Assembly: GCA_946894095.1 (NCBI GenBank)
Contig: OX335651.1
Location: forward strand, 9,136,501-9,200,500
Direction of reading: 5' to 3'
DNA: 64,000 nucleotides
Source of the DNA: Incurvaria masculella
Lineage: Eukaryota > Arthropoda > Insecta > Lepidoptera > Incurvariidae
Every line of letters begins with the position of its first letter. Position 1 is the stretch's first letter. Of the stretch, positions 9,301 through 19,135 are shown piece after piece. Both the position numbers and the translations under genes were made by a program. Below the pieces are notes generated by a model. The model worked only from the letters and a program-made list of their open reading frames with translations. It had not been told where the DNA came from and did no database searches.

Positions 9301-11688
9301 CCTATGGACAGCCTGGTGCGGAATAACATAATTGTTTTGAACATCTTGCGGATTTTTCACTTTACATAAATATCCTCTGTCGATATAATCGCGAATGGCG
9401 GTAAAGTATCCATCTTTCAGCTCCGAGTTTGCGTTCAGTTTACGCTCGAGAGCGAGAAACCTTTTTAAGGCAATTACATTCGAGTTGCCTAAGGCAGACG
9501 GGTCATTATTGAATGGCAAGGCGACCATGAAGCGACCATCTTTATCTCTGATTGTATTATTCGTAAAGTCGCGTTCACACAGAGCGTCCTCGGGACTGAT
9601 GTGCTGTTTATTTTCAACACTTTCAAGTTCCCAAAACTTTTGTACTTGAGTTTCTAGCGTCGGTTCCATCGAGATAAAAAATGAATTATCGGAACGTTGT
9701 ACTTGCGAGCACATGGCTTTCCCCATAACGATATAACCAAGGGTTGTTTCAATAGCAACGGTGCTTGATGATTCATGCATTACCTTTTTAGACCCGAGAA
9801 TATAGGGAAAGAGTTCTATTCCCAGCAAACCATCTATATCAGCTGGTATACAAAAGTTCTCATCAGCGAGGGATAAACCGTGTAAATGTTGTAAATGTTG
9901 GTAATTTACAATTGCGTTAGGTAATTGGTCAGTAATTTTATCAATAACCAACGCCTTTAAATCGTAAGTGCATTGCGAATCAAACTTTGAAGTAATTGTT
10001 AACCGAGCGTAACCTTTCACCGGTCGCACAGATAAACCAATTCCTCTTACTGAAGCGGGAGAGCGAGACATTTTTAAACCAATGCGCTTTAAACACGATT
10101 CTGTGATAAAATTGCACATTGATCCATTATCAATAAGTACTCGTATTTTTTCTTGTTGGCCGTAACTATTTGTTACTAACACAACAGCGGTTGATAATAA
10201 CATAGTGGTAGACTGATTATAATTAGTCGCGGTAATCATACTTAGATCGTTTAATTGACTCGAGTGTGACTCGGCCCTAAAAGCGGATGCGTTTTCAGGT
10301 AACTGACCTGAAGTTAGCGGAGTTTCAGGCGCCTGCGCAGAAGCGAAGCCTGCGGAGGAACCTGTGGCGGTGATAGAGGGCGCTGTACGCGCATGCGCGG
10401 GAGTTCCACATGAATATAGCGGCGGATTGATGGATCTCTCGTTCTGCGCGTGCGCACCGGTCGATTCCATTATTTTTGCGGGATAGCTTGTGCGAGATTG
10501 GTTAACATTGTTATCAATATGGAGGGCTGAGTGATGCCTACGGTGCGGCTTACCGGCTTTGTGGCATTTGAAGCAAGACAGTTTCGATTTGCAAAAATTT
10601 GTGGCATGAAACCCCAAACAGTTTTTGCATACAGAGTGTTTCTCCACCAACTTGTTCTTATCTTGAACGGATAGTTTTTCGAACGCGTGACAGCGAAATA
10701 ATGGATGCCTTTCTTCGCCACCACAAACGAAGCAACCTGAGTTTTTATGTTCATTCACTAAAAATGAGTGCGTGTTTTGTTTAAATTGCTTTGCGGTAAT
10801 GTTTGTGGAGGATCTAAAAAGTATTTTTGATTGTTCTTTCACAAATCTTTCAAGCAACTCGAACTTAGGTATTTCCTCCGTCCTGCTTGCTTGTTCAAAA
10901 GAGATAATAGTTTCTTTGTCTAACTTAGACAGTGCGAGATGAGTGATAATGAAATCTGTAAGATCATCAAATTTTAGTTGCTTGAGAGCAGCAAATGCGG
11001 GGCATAACTTTTCAGAGAAAGCATCGAGTGCGGCGGGAGAAGCAGTGGAAAATGCTTTGAAATCGAGAATCTGTTTTAGGTACTGCGTAGCCAGGCTACG
11101 CTTATCGTTGAACTTTGACACAAGTGCATCCCAAATTAACTGATAATTCGTACCAATAGGAGGAATACCTGCGCAAACTGTAAGGGCTCGCCCTGACAGT
11201 TTTCCAATGAGAAATTGCACCTTTTCTGTATTAGACAGTTCCTTGTTTTCGTGAATTAAAGTTTTGAAATTTTCGTAGAAAACATTCCAGTTACTGTCGG
11301 TGCCATCGAATGACTTCAATTCCAAGGCAGGAAGCCTAAGTTTACGAATGCAGCTTGAAATCTTAGTTTCAGTGGCTTGGGGTCGCTCAAGTGACTTGAG
11401 TGTGTGTTCAACAGATTTGATATGGCAATAAAGGTCGTTGAATGATTCCAATGAATTAAAATCAGGTTTACACTTAGGGTTAGCTGTCAACTTAGCGATG
11501 TTTATGTCCTCTACTACCTGACTAAACTCAGTGCGAGTTTTTTCTAACGAGTGAATAGAAACGAGAAATTTACTTTCATCGCCATGCGACTGAGATACCT
11601 TAAGACTAGCATTGTAAATTTTATCAACGATTGCAAATAGACTATTTCTTTTTGCTTCAAGAATAGTAACTTGAGCCAATGGTTCCAT
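6379..11688 (-). CDS. BEL/Pao gag-pol polyprotein
   Basis: A single 1769-residue frame encoding the structural and enzymatic polyprotein needed for cytoplasmic reverse transcription and integration of the element. The N-terminal ~300 residues look like the DUF1759 gag-like region. Zinc knuckles follow: C319/C322/C333, a canonical CX2CX3HX4C at C354-C357-H361-C366, and C372/C375/H382. The aspartic protease motif is at D520 (LIDNGS, where DSG or DTG is usual). RT has D851 in ADIEKMYF and YMDD at 927-930. RNase H starts near D1102. The integrase has an H2C2 finger (H1403, H1408, C1438, C1441) and D1473, D1539, E1593, and a DUF5641-like C-terminus. The first ATG lies about 400 bp inside the 5 prime LTR. 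No frameshift or stop breaks it, and shorter overlapping frames are shadows. Whether the DNG protease triad is active is unknown. Confidence 0.95.
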   Translation of the reverse strand: MEPLAQVTILEAKRNSLFAIVDKIYNASLKVSQSHGDESKFLVSIHSLEKTRTEFSQVVEDINIAKLTANPKCKPDFNSLESFNDLYCHIKSVEHTLKSLERPQATETKISSCIRKLRLPALELKSFDGTDSNWNVFYENFKTLIHENKELSNTEKVQFLIGKLSGRALTVCAGIPPIGTNYQLIWDALVSKFNDKRSLATQYLKQILDFKAFSTASPAALDAFSEKLCPAFAALKQLKFDDLTDFIITHLALSKLDKETIISFEQASRTEEIPKFELLERFVKEQSKILFRSSTNITAKQFKQNTHSFLVNEHKNSGCFVCGGEERHPLFRCHAFEKLSVQDKNKLVEKHSVCKNCLGFHATNFCKSKLSCFKCHKAGKPHRRHHSALHIDNNVNQSRTSYPAKIMESTGAHAQNERSINPPLYSCGTPAHARTAPSITATGSSAGFASAQAPETPLTSGQLPENASAFRAESHSSQLNDLSMITATNYNQSTTMLLSTAVVLVTNSYGQQEKIRVLIDNGSMCNFITESCLKRIGLKMSRSPASVRGIGLSVRPVKGYARLTITSKFDSQCTYDLKALVIDKITDQLPNAIVNYQHLQHLHGLSLADENFCIPADIDGLLGIELFPYILGSKKVMHESSSTVAIETTLGYIVMGKAMCSQVQRSDNSFFISMEPTLETQVQKFWELESVENKQHISPEDALCERDFTNNTIRDKDGRFMVALPFNNDPSALGNSNVIALKRFLALERKLNANSELKDGYFTAIRDYIDRGYLCKVKNPQDVQNNYVIPHQAVHRPDKVTSKIRIVLDASSKTSSGKSLNDILHAGPNLQTSIFDLLINLRLFPIALSADIEKMYFQVMVHPEHRPFQRILFRFDSNEPVDTYEFSRVPFGIKSSPFLAMRVIKQLIEEEGKRFPLATSLASRALYMDDLVLSVGSVAEAQELYRQLAAMFKAGGFNLVKWVSNSPQLMDCIPRSETISQVIDFNEEAETKIIGMQWKPKEDYFLFKVKSQDQKCTKRNILSTAARLYDPLGLIAPVTAFMKLLVQECWKLELGWDQDAPIAIYKLWVQFKSEIDFLSHLKIPRHIGITDGSIIWLLCFCDASEKCYGANVYVRTALKPDVNGLTALLCAKSKIAPLKKVSLARLELCAAHLLSKLVKQVVNIVSARCNISEIFAFSDSQVALAWICSSPHKWQTFVANRTASIQEVIPASQWFHVPGDQNPSDIVSRPTTPNKLDYETWFRGPSWANLPRSQWPVKPFSPVVSQEIPEAKLVALPLSIPEVHPLQVLANRVSSWSRLLNTTVYILRFSRRLVSKGKITVHDLELAELVLLKCVQTVHFSEEVKLIKNNKPSSLVKLNPFMDDDVIRVGGRLSNSILDFDQKHPVVLPSKDRIVALIIIHYHERNFHTGAHLLLSLLRQKYWILGGRNLVRNLVQKCNLCFRNRPKPTFPLMGNLPNCRVNEAKSFCHTGVDYAGPFHITLTRRRGIKSQKAYLCLFICLVTKAVHLELVSDLTTEMFLAAFRRFISRRGPVSFVYSDGGSNFIGAKRHLDELYTLLNSSSHIDEVERELTNRRIEFKINPPLAPHMGGIWESNIKSVKQHLFKVIGTQILTYEELTTVLVQIEALLNSRPLCALSSDPSEPTALTPAHFLNCAPLQYLPSKSIACQPDNMNRYALLDHLLQSYWKRWRLEYLSTLQTREKWNTPGKPIQKGMMVLIKEDNALPLHWPLGVIEDVFPGKDNIVRVAQVKTKTGSYRRPVVRLCPLPSQ

Positions 11689-12063
11689 ATTGAGGACGAA
11701 AGTGAAGTTCGTGCAAACGAAATTTTAAATTTGAATTTGAATAACGCGTCACTTCAACTCAAGTTGACGTTTGGTGACGTCGGTGACTATAACTAACGGT
11801 TACTCAATATGGCACGAAATGAGACCAAGATAATGTAGGTAGGTATTGCGATTATGCAATGAGATTTGATTTTAATATGATTAGATCTCACTATATCAAT
11901 AAAGAAACATATGTATGTTTTAAGAATATGAACTATGCGAAGTGATACTATGATTGATCAAGTATTTACTTTCAGCGATTGCATTTAAATGGACAAATGT
12001 TAAATTTTAATATGCTCGAGTAAAGAGGTACGAGGATTGCGGTAAAGCGGAATAGGATCAATT

Positions 12064-12082
12064 ATCCAGGAAAGAAGGACCA
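12064..12082 (-). other. Primer-binding site, tRNA-Tyr-like
   Basis: In element sense, TGGTCCTTC starts five bases after the 5 prime LTR and is followed by TTTCCTGGAT. The first nine bases complement a tRNA 3 prime end ...GAAGGACCA, as in insect tRNA-Tyr. The remaining bases agree only partly. The position supports a primer site; the tRNA identity is inference. Confidence 0.6.
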
Positions 12083-12087
12083 AAGAA

Positions 12088-12430
12088 TGATAGCGCCACC
12101 GACCTTCGACTAGTTGCAGGGCGCTTCGATCTGATAGTCCTCGCACTTTTCTTTCTTTGCAGCCTCAGCAGCAGCAGCCTTCAGGCGACACAGGCGGAGA
12201 CCTTCCTCGAGCTAGGGTCTTCAGGATAGCGCAGCACTTAAGCACTGATGACCTTGAGAGTTTCGGCGGAACAGAATATCGCGAGAGCGCGGTTCGACTT
12301 TGCGTATGCGTCGTTCGTTGAGATTCAACTGTCAGTTTTGGCGCGGATTTTTGGTAGGAAGAGTGTGGTGGGGGGATAGGTATAGGTTGGTTTGTTTTAG
12401 AGCATGTAATTGTTAAGTGCGGCGTAACCA
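12088..12430 (-). repeat. 5 prime LTR of the BEL/Pao element
   Basis: 343 bp, TG...CA in element sense, upstream of the ORF. It must hold the promoter and start of the genomic RNA, but I could not pick out a convincing TATA box. It is followed outward by ATGCG, the target duplication. The 116-codon frame at 12165-12515 crosses its outer border and is not a gene. Confidence 0.95.
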
Positions 12431-12435
12431 ATGCG

Positions 12436-12735
12436 TACGTAATATTCAATAGGTAAATGAATAAAAAAATATGTGTGTTATAAGCTGATTTCCATGCGTA
12501 TAATTTAGTTTTCAAAGCATCCTGTTAATTTGTTTAAATAACCTCTGGAATTTCCATAGAATATTTATGTTTCTGAATACCAATTGTCAAATTTCTCCAC
12601 ATAAAGAACCCATTTTGTTTAAACGCATGTTGTTAAAATGAACAACCCACACACCAGGCTTGTTTCGTTCGTAGCCCAACCACTGTTCTTATAATACGTC
12701 ACTGTAGACGCTCTTGTCTTCATCATTTTTCTAAG
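12436..12735. other. Non-coding DNA flanking the BEL/Pao element
   Basis: No repeat signature or gene was recognised here. Confidence 0.4.
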
Positions 12736-12739
12736 GCTC

Positions 12740-12905
12740 GTATAATAGAAACTGAAGACTAGCGAAAAGTATTACTTTGTTGTCCCGAAGAAATTAGGTG
12801 CCTTCCCTATATGAGCACGTCTACGTTGACGGACAAAAATGCAAAGCGGCATGACTTTTAGATTTCGTCCATACAAAAAATGTCGAAGTGCTACTTTTCG
12901 ATAGT
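12740..12905. repeat. Fragments of the 12.9-kb MITE and of the SINE
   Basis: GAAGACTAGCGAAAAGTATTAC resembles the arm of the MITE at 12907-13080. It is followed directly by CCCGAAGAAATTAGGTGCC and ATGAGCACG, a scrap of the SINE body in reverse orientation. Confidence 0.45.
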
Positions 12906-12906
12906 C

Positions 12907-13080
12907 ATAGGCTGCGATAAATAGTCGTAACAGAAACCAAGACTAACGAAAAGTAGTACTTTGTGACGTCAAATTGAACTACTTTGAGATTTCGTCCATA
13001 CAAGATGTGTCAAAGTGACGTCACAAAGTACTACTTTGAGTTAGCATTAGTTTCGGTGACGACTATTTATCTCAGCCATA
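12907..13080. mobile_element. MITE with ~60-bp inverted arms
   Basis: The arms run GCTGCGATAAATAGTCG... on the left and ...CGACTATTTATCTCAGC on the right. The innermost 22 bases, AAAGTAGTACTTTGTGACGT plus CA, match their partner perfectly. The loop is about 45 bp. Related arms occur near 55747 and 56205-56250. Confidence 0.75.
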
Positions 13081-13132
13081 GTTTCTAGTTACGACTGTTT
13101 ATCCCATCCTAAGTCACTTTGTTTAAACTCGT

Positions 13133-13764
13133 GTTGGAACCCATGTAAAACTGTAGGCCTCTACTAGGTGTTAGGTTTAGCCCGCCCGGCAGTGCAATTA
13201 CGAAGCACAAAATTGGGTGTAGGTTGCTGTACTTACAGCAATATGACAGCTTTTGCGATTACGAAATCGATGCATTCACAAATGGTGCGGCACTCAGCGC
13301 TACCCGCAGCAATTAGGTCAACTCCATACATTTCGCGTCGGATCGGTATTACGAAACGGCAAAGAACTGTCAAATGCGGGGAGGTAAACGCCTATTTCGT
13401 CTGCTCGTCTAGTCAAGTACCTCAAAAGTTGACCTATTGTCGACACAGATTGGTCCGTGCTGGATGTAGGTGGATGAAAAACGGCTTCGTAATCGCGCTT
13501 TAGAAATGACGGGGGCGCACCTACACGTACCGCGGCACCATCCTCAAATTTTGCGTAATCGCACTGCCGGTTGATTACCGCATCGGATGAAACTATTGTT
13601 GAAGCGGCAATGAAAAATTGTCCGTGTTTTCCATCCAGTTCAACGTAGACGTGCTCATAAAGGGAATGCACCTTATTTCTTCGGGAATGTGGTGTATTGG
13701 GCTAATATCATAACGGTAGTGTGTGGTATTAGCCATCAATGTAAGGTTCCATTAAAAAAAAAAC
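13133..13764 (+). mobile_element. SINE body split by a TIR element
   Basis: Left part: GGAACCCATGTAAAACTGTAGG to GCCCGCCCGG. Right part: ACCGCATCGGATGAAAC through GGGAATGTGGTGTATTGGGC to an A-run at 13753-13762. The two parts are colinear with the SINE body and are separated by the 377-bp element at 13190-13566. The tRNA-like head is missing. Confidence 0.75.
13190..13566. mobile_element. Non-autonomous TIR element inserted in a SINE
   Basis: Its ends are CAGTGCAATTACG and CGTAATCGCACTG (one mismatch as inverted repeats), and CCGG lies on both sides (13186-13189, 13567-13570). The SINE continues on each side, so the insertion borders are well defined. Internal copies of GCGATTACGAA echo the termini. 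The open frames at 13168-13503 and 13318-13671 are incidental. The superfamily is not identified: a 4-bp duplication with CAGTG ends does not settle it. Confidence 0.75.
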
Positions 13765-14250
13765 AAATTGGAATTTTCTGTAGGTGGTAGCATTTAAAGG
13801 GATATGTGATCAGCTCACAGTAGTAGTTTATGACAAAACTCATAGTATTAAAACCTAATGTGCAAGTGTTTCACAGTGTTGCGTTGCCACTGGAGCAGTG
13901 CATCGCTTTAAGGTCCTTGCTTACGGTGACGCTTGGTTCGGGTTATCTCTTTCCCTAAAATATGGTCGAGAGAGGTAATGGCTGTGCCCGGCGTGATGCT
14001 CGTGAACGGTTGCTGTTTGTGGGGACTGGCCTGCTCCAATTGCCAACTTGTTAGTTGGTGGGGATAGTCTTTGCAAATAAAATGATATTTGTCATGAACT
14101 GTTGCATACGGCATGAATTGTTAATCTTTGTGAATTCATGTTAATTTAGTGTTTTACCTGTTTTTGTTAAAAAAATTACAAAATTCTTTTGTAAATTTAG
14201 ACTAAATGGACGTACCAAAAAAAGCGGAGTTTCTTTGGTCGTGCAATGGA
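13765..14250. other. Non-coding DNA, nothing recognised
   Basis: A moderately GC-rich patch at 13870-14060 has no ORF worth calling and no match to the repeats in this window. Confidence 0.4.
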
Positions 14251-14574
14251 AAAAACCGGCCAAGTGCGAGTCGGACTCGCACACGAAGGGTTCCGTACCA
14301 TCGTAAAAAATAAAACAAAAAAATCACGTTTTTTGTATGGGAGCCCCCTTTAATTTTAATTATTTTTTAATCTTACCTATTTGTTGTTATAGCAGCAAAA
14401 TAAATACACACGTGAAAATTTCAGCTGTCTACCTGTTAGGATTACTGAGATACAGCCCTGTGACAGACGGACAGACGGACGGACGGACGGACGGACGGAC
14501 GGACGGACGGACGGACAGCGGAGGCTTAGTAATAGGGTTCCGTTTTCACCCTTTGGGTACGGAACCCTAAAAAA
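14251..14574 (+). repeat. Full-length GACG-bearing interspersed repeat
   Basis: It runs from ACCGGCCAAGTGCGAGTCGG to GGGTACGGAACCCTAAAAA without interruption, and includes the block TTTTTTGTATGGGAGCC and a (GACG) tract at about 14465-14518. It is one of the best-preserved copies in the window. Confidence 0.85.
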
Positions 14575-15000
14575 CTCGACCTACCGTGAGAAATAAGTGA
14601 AAATGGCTTTAATTCCGATAGTAACAACCGTCTTGTAACGTTTAATATACTGCCAACTCAGTTAATTGGTTACTCTCAGTGAAAACAGTTAACCTTAAAC
14701 ATTAAACGTTACTGTCTCTTTTGATTGTTTTTTTAACTGTGTGCCATAGCTGTTTTATCTACATAACCGTTTTCTTATGTGTGACACTGTTTCTAGCTTT
14801 AGTATTTTCATTGAGGTCAAAAGAGATTTTTTGACATTTTGTACTCAGTGAAAAGGTGCTGTTCAATCTGTTAAAATAAATTGACCTCACGAAACTGGAC
14901 AGTTGCACGGCAGGCCGTAATATTGCTTCAAAATTATCTGATCAGTCACACGTATTATTTTCACTGATCATTTATTTTACGTATATGTATTTATTTATAT
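14575..15000. other. Non-coding DNA, nothing recognised
   Basis: AT-rich; only short direct and inverted fragments around GTTAACC were noticed. Confidence 0.4.
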
Positions 15001-15130
15001 AAGTTTATTGCACTAAAAAAAAACTCGGGCAAAAGATACAACTTAATGCCGGAGGCATTTTCTACCAGTCTACCTTTGGGTATCGTGAGCAGTAGTGCGA
15101 GTAGTAACTATGGAGAAATAGCTTTAGAGG
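15001..15130 (-). repeat. Probable LINE 3 prime UTR fragment
   Basis: The text TTTATTGCACTAAAAAAAAAC, then GGGCAAAAGATACAACTTAA, then GCCGGAGGCATTTTCTACCAG is of a kind I associate with the reverse complement of lepidopteran LINE 3 prime ends. No coding part is attached, so this rests on recollection of the motif. Confidence 0.35.
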
Positions 15131-16532
15131 AAACATAATTCCTATACAATATACAACAAATACACACTATACTTAAACCTAAATATATAACTTATATAAC
15201 TGTACATTAATATAACTACATAGATATCAATAAATAAATACTAAATACTACATATATATATATATTATATGAACAAATAAAAGATTAAGTATCATCTACT
15301 AAAATAACTTTTTAAAATTAACTGTTTGAGCTCATTTATAGATCCTAACAGAAATATGTTAATAGTAATGAGAAACACTTTACCATAAATTACTGAATGT
15401 TAACTGTGCTAAAACAGAGAACAGTTGGAAATCATTTTTCTCGGTGTGCGATAAATAAATAGTTTATTTTTCAGTTTTCACAAATCATGCTACACAATGA
15501 GCCATGTGGTTAGCCAAGTCTATTATTTGCCAACTAGCGGACGAAAAGCACAGAAGCTCTTACGAAAATGATTATGTGTCGGCCTTTTATAATACTTTTC
15601 TATTTTATTTTCATATTACGGCGGAGCCCAATTTGGTCACGCGAGTTTTAGATAATGCTCTACCTTACGTGTATAATTTTCATTTTGCCCAATCCTGGAA
15701 AAAGTGTGTCCGAAAATATTATTTAATTCTACAGTAGAGTATCGAATCTAAAAATAAAAACCGCTTTCTTCTCCCCCGGGAATAAATATTACTTCCCCGA
15801 AAATGTTTCTCGAAAACTTATTAATTTTTTCTTCTTATTTTCTTCCAATGTAAAAATCTTGATATATTTTCTTTAAATTGTTCCTTAACTAGACCGCCTG
15901 CCGCTTTAATAATGTAGACATTACAGAGCTCAATTTTCAGCATAATGGTAACCGTAGACAGAAAGTGGCACTTTAAAATATCTTACGCGCTACGCTCAGC
16001 AACAAATTATAACTATTTCATTTAATTAAATAAGACCTTTTGTATGGTAACAGCTTAAAAAATTATCAGATGTAGCAGAGGTGAGTTATTGATATCAATT
16101 CATCACATATCACAGCGCGAATTTATAATTGACCTAACGTGACGTCGCATAGGTAGTATACTTTTTGCGCTAATTAGTTTACATACGGGATAAACACTCC
16201 TGACTCCTCACTAAATCAGTAAATAATTTCCGATCTATTCTTGTGCATTACCAGATCGCTTATGGAATGTAATATTCATTAGCGCTGAATTCTGAAACAC
16301 GTGAAAATGTTTTATATCATAGCACTCATTCCGTGTGGCGCTGCAGTCGATTAGTACAATACCAAATTCAATACAATACAAAAGTGAATTCCTCTCTTGT
16401 GAACACATCAACTACGATTTTTTAGAGTTGGCCTCCTGAGCCCCTAGTCCCAATTGTCACCTAAATTGGCGTTTACGCCAAACCGATCGACTGGCATTTT
16501 CAAATGTATGGAGAAATTGAAAAGCGCGCGCA
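15131..16532. other. AT-rich non-coding DNA
   Basis: Simple AT-rich sequence with a (TA) run near 15250-15265. The 77-codon frame at 15504-15737 has no recognisable similarity. Confidence 0.45.
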
Positions 16533-16862
16533 GCGGGCATTAAGGTGGGCCATCCCGCTCAACTCCCCATACAAACGGGGAAAGAAGATCACGCCCATAT
16601 TTCTTGTCAGAGATCCAAAATTTTGCTCAAAATAGCTTTATTTGATCGAACTAGATGTCTGATGACCGTTGTTGGCATTGCACAATTGTGTTTGGTTTAT
16701 AAGTTATACGGTCTGAAAGTTCGAATTTTTCGCGTGTTTTATACAATACCTTTGAAGGTGAATTACTCAACGATAAAATCTACACATCTTAAAAAGATTA
16801 GTCATCAGATATAGCTTGTTTTATGAAATTTTTGTTAGATTTTTGACTACAGCGGTCGTGGT
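16533..16862 (+). repeat. Dispersed repeat, partner in reverse at 50.5 kb
   Basis: About 330 bp here matches the reverse complement of 50469-50782 along its length. Shared blocks include TTTCTTGTCAGAGATCCAAA, CTCCCCATACAAAC, TGTTTGGTTT, TCGAATTTTTCGCG and CAGCGGTCGTG. The left copy has a short extra segment near 16645. No coding potential was seen; the repeat class is unknown. Confidence 0.75.
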
Positions 16863-17079
16863 TTACTTTGCGTTTTATGCAAATCGGAAGTCCGAGTTTG
16901 AATTTGACAGCTTGAAGAATCAAAACCACAGAATATCTAGTGAAAACTTGTATAAACTTTGACGTTTTTACGTAACTTCGAAGTTCCGAAAATTCCAATT
17001 TAGGTGAGAACTCAGACTAACAACTATGATTACGGGTGCCGCTTGATTAGCGTACAGCTTATGAATACCGGCATCACTT

Positions 17080-17191
17080 GAAGTGGTGTATCTGTATCGG
17101 AAACTGAACCGTTTTCATGAAAAAATTAATATGAAATTCCTAAGTTTTAAATAATTTGTATGGTTCAGTTTTCCATACAGATACACCCCTC
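17080..17191. mobile_element. Small MITE with ~30-bp arms
   Basis: GGTGTATCTGTATCGGAAAC plus TGAACC on the left pairs with GGTTCAGTTTTCCATACAG plus ATACACC on the right, around an AT-rich loop of about 50 bp. Confidence 0.65.
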
Positions 17192-19055
17192 AAGGCCAAC
17201 CAGTATACGATTGTTGAAAGATTAGGGAGTTGTTGCAAGCTTGCTACGATTCCATCATAACGTTCCAGTCTGGGACTCCAATTATGCACATTAATGAATG
17301 ATTCATTCCTAAAATTTTCCATACTTTTAAAATATGGAATGCGCTAACATTGTTCACATATCAACATACAAAAGCAACGAAATGTTCCTGCCTATGCTGG
17401 CTAGAGTATGCCACCTCGCACATTCCATAATGCAAAGGCACCAGGCGCCAGAGAAGTAAGTTATGCCGGTAATATTTCTTGCCCATTCTATGAGTATTAT
17501 CCAATAGCGACCCCCTTCAAGTAAGACTATAACCTTGAGCATGAAGTTCTTCATTCAAAATGTTAGAAGAAAATGGAAAAGTGTGCAATATATTCTCGTA
17601 TATTTATATCGTATCGTAATATTTCATAAAACTTTACAACATTTATAGGCTGACAGTTATTTAATGAAAGATAAAATTAACAAAAAAATTATTTTATTAA
17701 AATAGATTTTAAGTGAGATAATCGATATGATGCCGCTGTGGCTTTAAGATATTATGGGAGTTCGATTTTGTGTTTTGTAGTTAGGCGGTGTGAGTAGTGC
17801 AAAAGTCCCGAACTTACGTAACACAAATCCGATTTTGCGTATTCATACATTATATAAATTTACCAATCAAAATTTTTTTATTTGTCATAATTTTCATTAG
17901 ATAAACAGGGAAACGCCTCCATTTTTTTATTACATATATCGTAACATTTTGCAAGTTACGTCAAGCAACCCACTATCGTCATATTTTACGTCAATCAACA
18001 TTGCATGTAAAAGTTGGTCATAACAATGTTATGTTCTAGAAATATATAATAAAAATGTGTTTTAAAATTAAGAATCTTTAATAGTTTAGTGGGTTGTTCA
18101 CTTTTATAATAACATATGTGGATACCGTTCGCACCCTTAACACCGCCTTATGGTTGTCCCTCGCTAACACTCCAGGTCAAGAGCCTATATTTAAAAATCG
18201 AAATGTTCATTATTTACCTACAAAGATGTCGCGCAGCTACCCTTTAGGAAAAACATGTTTTCCACATATAGACCATGCCAGATTTAATTATTTTTCTTCT
18301 TAATATATTTTAAAATCCTCGTTTATAAACTAGAAAGTTTAGTTTCATGAAGAAAATGCACCAGTTCACAGATCCGTAATTGCGATGGCCAAATCAATGA
18401 GTAAAAGTTGTAATTGCTTTCTCATGCACCATATTCGCCAAATTTCAACCCCCCCTCCCCCTCCCCCGGATTATTTTCGCTTTCCAAACATGAAAAAACA
18501 ACAATAAGGGTTAGAGTCAACTGTTGAAAGCTATTTTGAGGAGCTCGACGGTTCTCATTATAAACAAGGTATCCAAGCTATCGAACATCTCTGGAAACGG
18601 TTTAAAGTTAAAAGGAGACTATATAGACACATAGAACAAGATAAAAAAAAAGTGTTTTCTCTGTTAGGTCAGATTTTTTTGGGACCACTCTCGTAAACAA
18701 ATATCTCCTGAAGTTGTGTAGGAAATACCTTTCCATTTTTGTAAGGGCCGACAAATATACCCTCTTAAGGCTCCAACTGACTCCAGCGTTCAGCGAAACA
18801 AACGATAATGGCGATCTCCGGAAGCATTGAGTTTACGTTAGGGTTCATTGTTGTATGCGCGTGAAAACCAAGCGCGACGAAGCGATATTTAGATTTTTTA
18901 TCTGTAAATTCTACTTTTTAAAGTGAACTAATGTATATTTCACGCTTGTTCACTAAATACATGTGATCTTGTACCACAAAAAAGGAAATGGTCTAAATAA
19001 TTTATGGTTTCCAAGCGCCGGCTTGAAAACCTAGTAAATAGGTAAATAAATACTT
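17192..19055. other. Non-coding DNA, nothing recognised
   Basis: No gene was recognised. A C-rich run (CCCCCCCTCCCCCTCCCCC) lies at about 18451-18469. Short open frames at 17354-17554 and 18094-18303 lack any recognisable similarity. Confidence 0.4.
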
Positions 19056-19135
19056 TTTCGTACTAAGCAGGTACGTCGCTTATTCCAAGGAATGTGATAT
19101 GTCGATTATACATACAAACATATCACATTCCCTAG
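19056..19135. mobile_element. Short copy of the 3.2-kb foldback MITE
   Basis: It starts CGTACTAAGCAGGTACGTCG then CTTATTCCAAGGAATGTGA, as at 3213-3255, and folds as GGAATGTGATATGT / ACATATCACATTCC. Confidence 0.6.

Larger units (their letters stand above)
5906..12430 (-). mobile_element. Complete BEL/Pao LTR retrotransposon
   Basis: A 6.5-kb element on the minus strand. Two LTRs (342 and 343 bp) flank a leader with a tRNA-complementary primer site, one long gag-pol ORF and a G-rich polypurine tract. The host duplication ATGCG lies at 5901-5905 and 12431-12435. Domain order (gag-like, zinc knuckles, protease, RT, RNase H, integrase at the C-terminus) is that of the BEL/Pao (Belpaoviridae) group, which lacks an envelope gene in most members; none is present here. 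The LTRs differ by a single T in a T-run, so the insertion appears recent, and the coding frame is uninterrupted. Confidence 0.95.

Noticed and set aside
12165..12515. 116-codon minus-strand frame
   Set aside because: It crosses the outer border of the BEL/Pao 5 prime LTR and shows no domain.
13168..13671. Overlapping plus and minus frames of 111 and 117 codons
   Set aside because: They lie across the SINE/TIR-element junctions and cannot predate the insertion.
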